Source of the DNA: Rebecca billardiae RCC1528
Lineage: Eukaryota > Haptophyta
Assembly (NCBI GenBank): GCA_965240325.2
Contig: OZ251226.1
Location: forward strand, 1,550,001-1,614,000
Reading direction: 5' to 3'
DNA: 64,000 bases
Under the pieces are notes generated by a model. The model was not told the DNA's origin. It saw only the letters and a program-made list of their open reading frames with translations, and made no database searches. Both the position numbers and the translations under genes were made by a program. This document shows, in pieces, positions 39,301 through 47,291 of the stretch. Numbering within the stretch: the stretch's first letter is position 1; the number at the start of each line of letters is the position of its first letter.

Positions 39301-42300
39301 CGCCAACACTTGGCATTGTGGCCCGCCCATCCGCGGTGGCCGTCAACGCGCGTAGGATGCCCGCGGTCGCCTCCGGCAGCTGAAAGTTGATGTTCTCCTG
39401 GCCCGGTGCAGGTGCGTGCATGATGCGGCTCGGGTTCAACCCACTGATCTCCTCGAGCATCTCGTCGTGGTGGTCCGCGAAACGGTCGGCGCCGTGCATG
39501 TCGAGCGCGGTCGGCGGGATCGTCGCAGTCGTCTCGAGCGCCTGCTTCAGCAGCTCGTCCTCCGTCTTGCCCATCTCCGCCGGCAGACGCTCCTTGCGGT
39601 GCTTTGGCCCGACCCGCTCCGATGCGTGCTGCACCTGCACCTCCGACGGCAGCAGCTGCAGCAGCTGACCCAGCTTCGCCAACCGCTCCTTCAGGTCGCT
39701 CCCGCCGCCAACCTCGAACTGCACGCCAAAGCACAGGCGGTACACGCCGTTCGAGTCGTGCACCGGACGCATCGACAGCAGGTTCTGGAACGTCTCGCCG
39801 TTCTTGCGGTAGTTGGTGATCTTCACAAAGCAGTCTGCGCCGCGGCGGAGCGTGTCCTGGATGATCGCCACAGACGCCGGCTCCGTGCGCGGGCCCTGCA
39901 AGAACCGGCAGTTCCGACCCTGCGCCTCGTGCTTCGCAAAGCCCGTCACGCGGCAGAACTCGCGGTTCACAAACAGCATCGGGTTGCCCGGCATCGCCAT
40001 GTCCGACAGCACGATGCACGCCTTGAACGTCTCCGCGAACGCGACGAACGAGTGGATGAAGCCCGACAGGTCCTCCGGCACCTTGTACTTGTCCCAGATC
40101 AGCTCCTTGCGCTGCTTGATGCGCTGGCTGCCGACAGCAGCCTCGACGAGGGGCGCGCATGCTGCCGAGCGGACAAAGCGAGGCACGCAGTCGACAGCCA
40201 ACCGTCCTCGGACCTCGGCGACCTTGCTCTCGATGGCGTCCATGTCCATCGCCTTCGCCTGCGCGCTCGTCATCTTGAGGTACTTCTCGCAGATCTTGCG
40301 CTTGTGCGCGTCGCGCGAGCCGCCCTTCATGTTGGCCAGCTTGCGCGACTCGATCCAGAACTCGAGCTCGTTGTCCTCGCCGGTCTCCTTGAGGAACGAG
40401 CGGAACGCGGCGAGAGACGCAGCGTCGTCGGCCAAGCGCGCAAGTGTCGCATCGGCGTCGAGCGTCCACTGCAGCTTGGTGAAGAGCAGCTGCGCGTCGC
40501 GGAACTGCCTGTCCTTCGCCTCGTCGTCCACCGCTGCTTCGCGCGCGAAGCTCAGCGGCTGCGCAGACGCCGGCATGCGCCGCGGCAGCAGCTCGCGCAG
40601 CGCCGCCAGCGCCTTCTGCTCCCCCGCCGTCTGCAGCTCGAGGCACGACAGCACGCCCAACGAGTACCGGTACTCGCCGTTCGTGTCCATCACCGGCGTG
40701 AGCGACAGGTCGTTCGTGAAGCGAGAGCCGTCCTTGCGGTAGTTCGTCACCTGCACGTGCAGCTCCTTCTTCTTGCGCAGCGCGCGCACCATCTTCGACA
40801 CCATGTTCGGCTCCGTCCGGTCGCCCTGCAAGAAGCGGCAGTTCCGGCCCTCCGTGTCGTACTTTGGGTAGCCCGTCACGCGCGTGAAGCCGCCGTTGCA
40901 GTACATCACCGTCACGCCCGGCACCGTCATGTCCGTGATCGCAACCGCGAGCGGCAGCTGATCGACCGCCACCTTGAGCGCGCCGAGCCACGTGCCGTCG
41001 CCAACACTTGGCATTGTGGCCCGCCCATCCGCGGCGGCCGTCAACGCCCGTAGGATGCCCGTGGTCGCCTCCGGCAGCTGAAAGTCGATGTCCTCTCCCC
41101 GTGCAACTGCGTGGACGATGCGGCTCGGGTTCAACCCACTGATCTCCTCGAGCATCTCGTCGTGGTGGTCCGCGAAACGGTCGGCGCCGTGCATGTCGAG
41201 CGCGGTCGGCGGGATCGTCGCAGTCGTCTCGAGCGCCTGCTTCAGCAGCTCGTCCTCCGTCTTGCCCATCTCCGCCGGCAGACGCTCCTTGCGGTGCTTT
41301 GGCCCGACCCGCTCCGATGCGTGCTGCACCTGCACCTCCGACGGCAGCAGCTGCAGCAGCTGACCCAGCTTCGCCAACCGCTCCTTCAGGTCGCTCCCGC
41401 CGCCAACCTCGAACTGCACGCCAAAGCACAGGCGGTACACGCCGTTCGAGTCGTGCACCGGACGCATCGACAGCAGGTTCTGGAACGTCTCGCCGTTCTT
41501 GCGGTAGTTGGTGATCTTCACGAAGCAGTCCGCGCCGCGGCGGAGCGTGTCATGGATGATCGCCACAGACGCCGGCTCCGTGCGCGGGCCCTGCAAGAAG
41601 CGGCAGTTCCGACCCTGCGCCTCGTGCTTCGCAAAGCCCGTCACGCGGCAGAACTCGCGGTTCACAAACAGCATCGGGTTGCCCGGCATCGCCATGTCCG
41701 ACAGCACGATGCACGCCTTGAACGTCTCCGCGAACGCGACGAACGAGTGGATGAAGCCAGCCAGGTCCTCCGGAACCTTGTACTTGTCCCAGATCAGCTC
41801 CTTGCGCTGCTTGATGCGCTGGCTGCCGACAGCAGCCTCGACGAGGGGCGCGCATGCTGCCGAGCGGACAAAGCGAGGAACACAGTCGAAGGCCAACCGT
41901 CCTCGGACCTCGGCGACCTTGCTCTCGATGGCGTCCATGTCCATCGCCTTCGCCTGCGCGCTCGTCATCTTGAGGTACTTCTCGCAGATCTTGCGCTTGT
42001 GCGCGTCGCGCGAGCCGCCCTTCATGTTGGCCAGCTTGCGCGACTCGATCCAGAACTCGAGCTCGTTGTCCTCGCCGGTCTCCTTGAGGAACGAGCGGAA
42101 CGCGGCGAGAGACGCAGCGTCGTCGGCCAAGCGCGGGAGTGTCGCCTCCGTGTCGAGCGTCCACTGCAGCTTGGTGAAGAGCAACTGCGCGTCGCGGAAC
42201 TGCCTGTCCTTCGCCTCGTCGTCCACCGCTGCTTCGTGCGCGAAGCTCAGCGGCTGCGCCGACGCCGGCATGCATCGCGGCAGCAGCTGCCGCAGCGCCG

Positions 42301-45113
42301 ACAGCGCCTGCTGCTCCTCCGCCGTCTGCTCCTCCGCGCACGACAGCACGCCCAGCGAGTACCGGTACTCGCCGTTCGTGTCCATCACCGGCGTGAGCGA
42401 CAGGTCGTTTGTGAAGCGAGAGCCGTCCTTGCGGTAGTTCGTCACCTGCACGTGCAGCTCTGTCTTCCTGCGCAGCGCGCGGACCATCTGCGAGACGATG
42501 TTTGGCTCCGTCTGCTCGCCCTGCAAGAAGCGGCAGTTGCGGCCCTCGACCTCGAACTTGGCGTAGCCCGTCAGCCGCGCGAAGGCGTCGTTGCAGTACA
42601 TCACCTTCACGCCGGGCACGGTCATGTCCGTGATCGCCACCGCGATGGACAGCGGCTCGACCGCCGCCTTGAGCGCGCCGAGCCAGGTGCCGTCGCCCGC
42701 CTTGGCGGGCATCGAGCCGCGGCCCTCGCCCGCCCCGCACATCGCCTTCAAGGTGTCCACCGTCTGCTGCGGCAGGTGCTCGCGCGCCACGTCGCTTTGC
42801 TCATTGCCCGCCGAGGACTCGTCGTCATCGCGCTCGAAAGACGCGGCCATGTTGGTCGCCGCCATCACCTTGGTCGCCTCCTTGAGGTGCGTGCGCAGCG
42901 ACTCGAGCTCCTCGCTGCCCACCTCCGTCTGCAGCTGCCTCACGTCGCTCAGCCGGATCGCGCCGCGCTTCTTGGCGTCGAACACCTTGTGCAGGTTGGA
43001 CAGCACGAATGCCGTGTCGGCGAGGGCCTCGCGCATCCCCGAGAGGCTCCCCTTGGCGCTCGCGCTGGAGATGCTGCTCTTCGCGGTCCGCGCCGCGAGC
43101 AGGTTGACGAAGCGCTTCGAGCAGAAGAGCACGACGCAGCCGAGGTCGGAGATGAAGAAGGGCGCCGTCGACTCGGACGATGGCTGGATGTTCGTCATGC
43201 CGGCGAGCGCGTTGAGCGAGGCGGCGAGGATGCTCTGCGGGGCGGGCTGGGTCGAGCCGCGGCGGGCGAACGAGGCACCGTTGCTCGGCGCGATGCTGCC
43301 GCGCGCGCCCGCGCCTGCCTCACCGCCGGCTGCCTGCCCCTGCGTGCTGCCCCGCCGGCGCGGCGCCCCGCCGGCCAAGTGCTGGGTGACCGCAAAGAGC
43401 GAGCTGCCCTGGATGGAGCCGGAGCGGAGGAAGCGGCGGATGGCGAAGTCGCCGGTCGGCATGGGCGTGTCGTGCGGCGACGGGCTCGGCCGCCGTGGCG
43501 CGTTCGCGCCGGCGAATGATTTGAGTCCCGTGTAGATCTCGTCCATCACCGCGTTGGCGTCCACGTAGTCCAGGCCGACGTCGCGGAGCAGGATGTCCTC
43601 GAGCGCGAGCGCCTCCTGCCGCAGCCGCTCGTTGACGGGCAGCGAGTCGCGCGCCTCGGGCGAGAGCCGCTTGAGGAAGAGGTCGCGGAGCATCGAGATG
43701 CCCTCTTCCGCGCGCGGCATGCGGAGGATCGTGCGCACGAACAGCTTGGTCGCCTGCTCGGTGTCGTCATCATTCGCGTCGTGGCCGGAGCGGTCGGCGC
43801 CATCGTCGCTGTCCGAGCCCTCCGACTGGTCGGAGGCATCCTCGTACGAGTCGAGGTCGGACTGGCTGCCGCTGTCCGAGCCGCCCGCGTCCTTCGAGTA
43901 GTTGGCGATCCAGCTGTCCGTCGCCTTGTCCAGCATCCGCGCCAGGATCTTGGACGCCCTGGTGAACCTGTTCACGTCCTTGCTGAGCGACTTGAGGCTG
44001 ACGGTGATCGGCTGCCGCAGCGCCTGCTTGGTCTCGCGCAGCGCCATCCGCTTCTCGCCGTGCACCTTGAGCTTGCGGTCGATGCGGTACAGGTTGACCG
44101 TCTTGGCCTGGTCGAACGCCTCGCACAGCTCCTCGTCCTCGGCGTACCCATCGGGCAGGTGCGCTCCGCACATCTGCACGACCAGCGCGGCCGTGTCGAG
44201 GTTGCTCTCGAGCGCGGGCACGAGCGGCGACGCGCCCCAGCGGTCGAGCGCCATCACGTCCGCGCGCGCGGCGATGAGCACGGCTGCGGCGGAGATGGCG
44301 CCCGTCGACGCGACGCGGTGGAAGGCGGTGCGCCCGTCGTAGTCCGACGCGTCCACCTCCACGCCCATGTCGACGAGGAAGCGCAGGAAGTTGATGTCGG
44401 ACGTGGTGGCCGCGTGGAGCAGGGCCTTCTCCATGCGCACCGGGTCCGCGCGCGAGTTGGCCTCGGCGAGCATGCGCGCGACGTGGAGGTGCTGGTTCTG
44501 GATGGCGTCGTCGATCGGCTTGCGCCCGCGCTTGTCCTCCGCGTTCACGTCCGCGAGGTGCGACATCAGGTGCTCGACGACGCGCACGTTGCCCTCCGCC
44601 GCGGCGATGTGCAGCGCGGTGCGGTCGTCGTAGTTCTTTGCCTGCACGTCGATGCCGTACGCGAGGATCATCGACATGTACGTGAGGTCGCCGTCACTCG
44701 CCGCCTTGTGCATCCACGCGGCGGGGTGCTCGACGTCGATCTCCGCGCCGAAGCTGCTCAGCACGCTCGCCACGTTGTCGTGCCGGCTGTCGATCGCATC
44801 GCGCATCGGCGTGCAGCCCCAGCGGTCCTTGGCGTTGACGTCGGCGCCGAGCTCGCACAGCAGCTGCACCACCTTGAAGCTGCCGTCGGCGGCGGCGAGG
44901 TGCATCGTCGTGCGCGAGTCGTAGCCCGACATGTTCAGGTCGAAGCCGCGGTCGGCGAGCGTGCGCACGGTCTCCACGTCGCCCTGCATCGCCGCCGCCG
45001 ACATCTGCGCGAACGCCGCCTGGTTGCGCTCGATGATGGTCTGGCGGATCTTCTCCTTGAGCTCCTCCGCCTCCTCGTCCGCGTTCTTGGAGTCCTCCGC
45101 GTCCGCGCTGGCC

Positions 45114-45190
<77 letters not shown>

Positions 45191-47291
45191 AACGTAGCCG
45201 ATCTGCGTGATGTCGTTGCCGTGCTTGTCGAGCCCAAACTTGCGCAGCAGGCTCGACGTGATCATGTCGGCCTGGTCGGGGTACGACTGGATGATGTTCT
45301 CGTACTCGGAGACGGTGAGGGCGAGCAGCGTGACGTAGCCGGCGGAGGAGGCCATCACCGTGTACGGCTGGTGGATGCCGAGGAAGAAGGCGAGCTCGCC
45401 CACCACTTGGCCCGGCCCGAGGTCGGCGAGGATGGTCGCCACGTTCTCGTCGCCCTTGCGCACGTGGAGGGTGCCGCCGACGCACCACAGCAGCTCGGTC
45501 GCGCCCTCGCCCTGGAAGAAGAGAGGCTCTCCCGGCATGACGAAGCGCTCGCGCACGGCGAGGACGATCTGGCCGAGGAACTGCGGCGAGCAGCCGTACA
45601 GCACCCACGTGGCCTGCATCTCGCGCAGGTACTGCGCCGACGCGACCTGCGTGCGCAGCGAGGGCGGCAGCTGCTGGAACACCTTGCCCGAGCTGGACGA
45701 GCTCTTGTGGTGCTGCGCGGTGCCGACAGATGCGCGTGCCCAGGGCCAGGGCGGGGAGCGGAGCGTGTGAGCGCGCGCGCGGGGGGGCGCAGGCTGGCCG
45801 CGCAGCAAGGGGCGCGCGGCGCACCTGGAACTCGAAGTGCGCGCGCACGCGCCCCGCGAGCGCCGTCGGCAGCTTGTTGGCGCGCGTGTACCCGTCGACG
45901 GCCTTCATCAGCTCCTTGAAGTGGACGGTCGACTCGTCCACGCGCACGAGGTAGTGAAAGAGAGTACCGAGCACGAAGGCGTAGAAGACGATCTGCAGGA
46001 CCATGATGAAGATGGCGAAGGACGCCTCGGGCTCGCGCCCGGTGAGCTGCACCGAGCCGTAGCCCATCGACGTGATGCCCGCCCAGCCCATGTACGACGA
46101 GAGCAGGTACGCCTGCCAGCCCGCAGCCTGCGTCGGGTCAAAGTCGTCGTTGTGTGCCCACTGCGCAGGCCACGAGGGCAGCTTGAGCGCCTCGTCCGAG
46201 TCCACAGCGCGCTCGGAGAGGAGCCACCACACGCAGCTCACCCAGTGCGGCACCGAGACGAGCACGAGCGCGAACTTGAACGAGGCGAAGAAGGTGACGT
46301 TCGTCGTGAGGTCCGTGGACATGCGGTGCATGTGCTCGAGCAGGTCGTACACACGCGCGCAGCGCAGGACCTGCCCGAGCGTCCACACCCACTCGAAGTC
46401 GTTGATGATGTACAGCGCGCGCCCGACGTGCAGCACGCTGATCACCGCGATGTCGCGGAGCACGTGGCTCAGCGTGTACGCCGGGGGGGCGCCCTCGGCG
46501 GCCTGCTCCGTGGCGGGCGCCGGCTCGCGGCACGTCTTGGCGATGTAGAGCAGCTCGTACCCGTCGATCACGATGTCGACCAGGATGCCCGCGGGGCTGG
46601 CGAGCAGCAAGGTCGGGAAGGCGACGCGCACGGGGATGAGCAGCTCCTCGCCCGCGAGGAACCAGAGGCGCGCGGCGCGGTACTTGCGCCACGAGCGCCG
46701 CTCCTCCGACGCAGCGGCGCGGGCCATCAGCCCCAGCGCGTCCTCGGCGCCCGACTCCTCCGCCGCCGCGCGCTCCTCGTCGTTGCCCACGAGGACGGCA
46801 CGCCAGGTCACGCGGCGCTCGCGTGGGCTCGAGGCGCTTGTGCTCGAAGGCTCGTCACGCGCACCCGCGCGCCTCCCGGCGTCTGGCGAGGTCGCGTCCT
46901 CCGCGCTCGAGTTGCGCAGGATGCCCTTCACCTGCGGCGACGGCGGAAGTGGCGACAGCCGTGAGGATGCCGAACCTCGCCCGGGCGGCGAGTCAGGGAG
47001 CCGCATAGCGCCCGCCTTCCAGTTGGCCTGCTTCTTCCAGCTCGAGCCCAAACCACCTTCCCCTTCGCTCGTCGCCGCTCCGCGCGCGGACCGGCCGCCC
47101 ACGGACGTGCTGAGCGCCGCACGCACATTCGCAACAGCGCTGCGCGACGCCTCCGCGGCCCGATGCAGCGGGGCGTTCGAGCTCTGCGCCGTGGGTTGCG
47201 GCTTTGGCTGATCCCCGGTGGACACCAGCGCTGCGCGCTCCGCGCCCCGCCGACGTGGCGGAGGCGAGTAGTAGCCCGCCGGAGCAGACAT
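3312..47291 (-). CDS. Giant channel-photoreceptor: two CNG/AKT-like channels joined by 19 LOV-RGS-LOV modules
   Basis: Five exons: 47291-45825, 45712-5224, 5116-3822, 3727-3566 and 3455-3312. The introns are 112, 107, 94 and 110 bp, all GT-AG, with matching phases (0,1,0,0). The total of 43,557 bp is exactly 14,519 codons, giving 14,518 residues and a TAG at 3312-3314. ATG 47291 is chosen because Met-Ser-Ala-Pro-Ala begins a normal N-terminus; an in-frame Met at 47420 would add 43 residues. Domains: six-helix channel (about 205-450, filter Thr-Ser-Met-Gly-Tyr-Gly-Ser 407-413); CNBD (545-621); poly-Gly (665-690); ankyrins (717-995); acidic/RRGS linker; LOV-RGS-LOV array (1496-13073); second channel (13520-13800, filter region Thr-Ser-Leu-Gly-Leu-Thr-Gln 13728-13734); CNBD (13870-13960); ankyrins; helical tail. 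The 6TM-CNBD-ankyrin order matches plant AKT/SKOR channels. LOV domains bind flavin and sense blue light; RGS domains are GAPs for Galpha. Inferred role: plasma-membrane light-regulated ion conductance and G-protein control. Exact splice sites and expression as one polypeptide are unproven. Confidence 0.8.
3822..5116 (-). other. Giant gene exon 3: second ankyrin block
   Basis: Joined to exon 2 in phase 1 at GCGCAG|TGGGGAG. About eight or nine ankyrin repeats lie between 4950 and 4060, for example Ala-Leu-His-Leu-Ala-Ala-Cys-Gly-Gly-His and Asp-Arg-Trp-Gly-Val-Thr-Pro-Leu-Gln-Asp-Ala. A Glu/Gln-rich helix (about 3850-3980) follows. The last two exons (3566-3727 and 3312-3455) add a helical tail with no recognised domain; the very end, after Arg-Gly-Gln, is Ser/Arg-rich and could instead be read-through of a further intron. 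Confidence 0.7.
5224..7430 (-). other. Second channel domain and CNBD2 of the giant protein
   Basis: After a Ser/Asp-rich linker and a helical segment comes a second six-helix module. S1 is near 6550-6615 and S2 near 6470-6540. The S4-like stretch near 6245-6310 is Arg-rich (Arg-Leu-Leu-Arg-Met-Ile-Asn-Met-Arg-Tyr-Val-Arg). S5 is near 6150-6215 and S6 near 5890-5960. The pore segment at 5978-5998 reads Thr-Ser-Leu-Gly-Leu-Thr-Gln: Gly-Tyr-Gly is absent, so K+ selectivity is unlikely and a CNG-like non-selective pore, or a non-conducting one, is possible. CNBD2 (about 5300-5570) resembles CNG-channel CNBDs (Asn-Gly-Arg-Ser-Ala-Arg cassette), but Met replaces the usual Glu (Gly-Gly-Met-Ala-Phe). 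The exon ends GAAG|GTGAGC (intron 5117-5223). Confidence 0.75.
7690..33907 (-). repeat. Array units 6-19 (RGS class III, nearly identical)
   Basis: Fourteen modules with the RGS subtype Ser-Glu-Leu-Glu-Phe-Trp-Ser-Glu-Gly-Arg-Lys-Leu and Glu-Arg-His-Leu-Gly-Leu. Nucleotide identity between neighbouring units is visibly near-complete, including silent positions. The linker is Met/Ala/Pro-rich (Met-Gly-Met-Gly-Met-Gly-Met) and varies by one six-residue Arg-Met-Ser-Met-Ala-Pro copy, giving the 1872/1890-bp classes. The linker between units 18 and 19 (around 9330-9600) is expanded and includes a Cys-Cys pair and a Gln/Glu-rich stretch. Confidence 0.88.
33908..37441 (-). repeat. Array units 4-5 (RGS class II)
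   Basis: Two modules with an RGS subtype reading Asn-Glu-Leu-Glu-Phe-Trp-Val-Glu-Ala-Arg and Arg-Thr-Ile-Cys-Glu-Lys-Tyr. LOV-B is followed by Ser-Ser-Ser-Asp-Phe-Gly-Lys-Thr-Glu rather than Leu-Pro-Ala-Glu-Met-Gly-Lys-Thr-Glu. The linkers of units 3, 4 and 5 are unique acidic/Ser-rich sequences, unlike the Met-rich linkers that follow units 6-18. Confidence 0.8.
37442..42694 (-). repeat. Array units 1-3 (RGS class I)
   Basis: The N-terminal three modules share an RGS subtype with Asn/Ser-Glu-Leu-Glu-Phe-Trp-Ile-Glu-Ser-Arg-Lys-Leu-Ala-Asn-Met and Cys-Glu-Lys-Tyr-Leu-Lys-Met. LOV-A has Asp (Arg-Lys-Asp-Gly) where later units have Asn. Unit 1 is the most divergent: Asn-Asp-Ala-Phe-Ala-Arg-Leu in LOV-A and Gly-Glu-Gln-Thr-Glu after the Cys motif. 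Linkers after LOV-B are short and not Met-rich, which accounts for the shorter 1695-1698 bp periods. Confidence 0.8.
42700..44190 (-). other. Acidic/Ser-rich linker with RRGS sites before the LOV array
   Basis: A highly acidic Ser/Asp cluster (encoded near 43765-43890) is followed by a helical region. A Pro/Ser-rich stretch then contains Arg-Arg-Arg-Gly-Ser-Thr and Arg-Arg-Gly-Ser-Thr motifs (about 43250-43365) that fit PKA/PKG-type phosphorylation consensus. A short Phe-Asp-Ala-Lys-Lys-Arg-Gly-Ala-Ile-Arg segment (near 42960-42990) recalls a degenerate EF-hand-like loop, but lacks enough acidic ligands to call Ca2+ binding. Confidence 0.55.
44200..45030 (-). other. First ankyrin-repeat block of the giant protein
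   Basis: Roughly eight ankyrin-type repeats at residues 717-995, recognisable by Thr-Ala-Leu-His-Ile-Ala-Ala-type helices and Ala-Asp-Val-Asn-Ala-type turns. Several end in Asp-Arg-Trp-Gly-x-x-Pro, as seen in plant Shaker-type channels. This is the position where AKT/SKOR channels carry ankyrins, directly after the CNBD. Probable partner-binding or regulatory surface. Confidence 0.75.
45112..45190. repeat. GCC triplet microsatellite encoding a poly-glycine tract
   Basis: A nearly pure (gcc)n run with two cac interruptions on the + strand. Read on the - strand it encodes about 25 consecutive Gly between CNBD1 and the first ankyrin block. Likely a flexible, length-variable hinge. Confidence 0.85.
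45320..45560 (-). other. First cyclic-nucleotide-binding-like domain (CNBD1)
   Basis: Residues about 545-621 show the CNBD pattern: Pro-Gly-Glu-Pro-Leu-Phe-Phe-Gln-Gly, then Gly-Gly-Thr-Leu-His-Val, then a cassette Val-Val-Gly-Glu-Leu-Ala-Phe-Phe. The Glu that normally contacts the ribose is present. The Arg that normally contacts the cyclic phosphate is absent: the segment is Ile-His-Gln-Pro-Tyr-Thr-Val. It may therefore be a CNBD homology domain that no longer binds ligand, as in EAG and several plant channels. Confidence 0.7.
45825..47291 (-). other. Giant gene exon 1: N-terminal tail and first channel transmembrane domain
   Basis: This exon encodes 489 residues. Residues 1-190 are a basic, Ser/Pro-rich disordered tail. 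Hydrophobic segments at about 205-255 (S1-S2) and 275-320 (S3-S4) are followed by S5 at 340-359, a pore loop and S6 at 424-448. The filter, encoded at 46053-46073, reads Thr-Ser-Met-Gly-Tyr-Gly-Ser. It keeps the K+-channel Gly-Tyr-Gly, but Met replaces the usual Val/Ile and Ser replaces the usual final Asp. The S4 is poor in regularly spaced Arg, so voltage sensing may be weak. A C-linker-like helix runs into the splice site. The donor reads CAG|GTGCGC (intron 45713-45824) and the acceptor is GCGCAG. Confidence 0.75.

Larger units (their letters stand above)
7690..42694 (-). repeat. Tandem array of 19 LOV-RGS-LOV modules
   Basis: Unit upper boundaries (first base of the Asp-Gly-Thr-Trp motif opening LOV-A), units 1 to 19: 42694, 40999, 39301, 37441, 35752, 33907, 32017, 30145, 28273, 26383, 24493, 22603, 20713, 18823, 16951, 15061, 13171, 11299, 9253. 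Each unit has LOV-A (about 119 residues), an RGS domain, LOV-B (about 116 residues) and a linker. In unit 19 these lie near 8897-9253, 8395-8760 and 7961-8310. Every LOV-A and LOV-B carries Gly-Arg-Asn-Cys-Arg-Phe-Leu-Gln-Gly, with the adduct-forming Cys, plus the two flavin-contacting Asn (Asn-Tyr-Arg-Lys and Phe-x-Asn). RGS domains show Glu-Leu-Glu-Phe-Trp and Arg-Phe-Val-Arg-Ser-x-x-Cys. Lengths: eight units repeat at 1890 bp, four at 1872, the rest at 1689-1860 or 2046. Frame is kept throughout. Confidence 0.92.

Noticed and set aside
7690-42694. The tandem array as a CRISPR, satellite or transposon array
   Set aside because: Units are 1.7-2.0 kb, keep one open reading frame and encode conserved LOV and RGS domains; there are no spacers, terminal inverted repeats or transposase.
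5057-45808. Taking the 13,583-codon ORF as the complete protein starting at 45808
   Set aside because: Its first ~32 residues are intron sequence; channel 1 S1-S6 is encoded upstream and joins at a phase-0 GT-AG intron (45713-45824). Likewise its last ~40 codons are intron, and the ankyrin exon follows.
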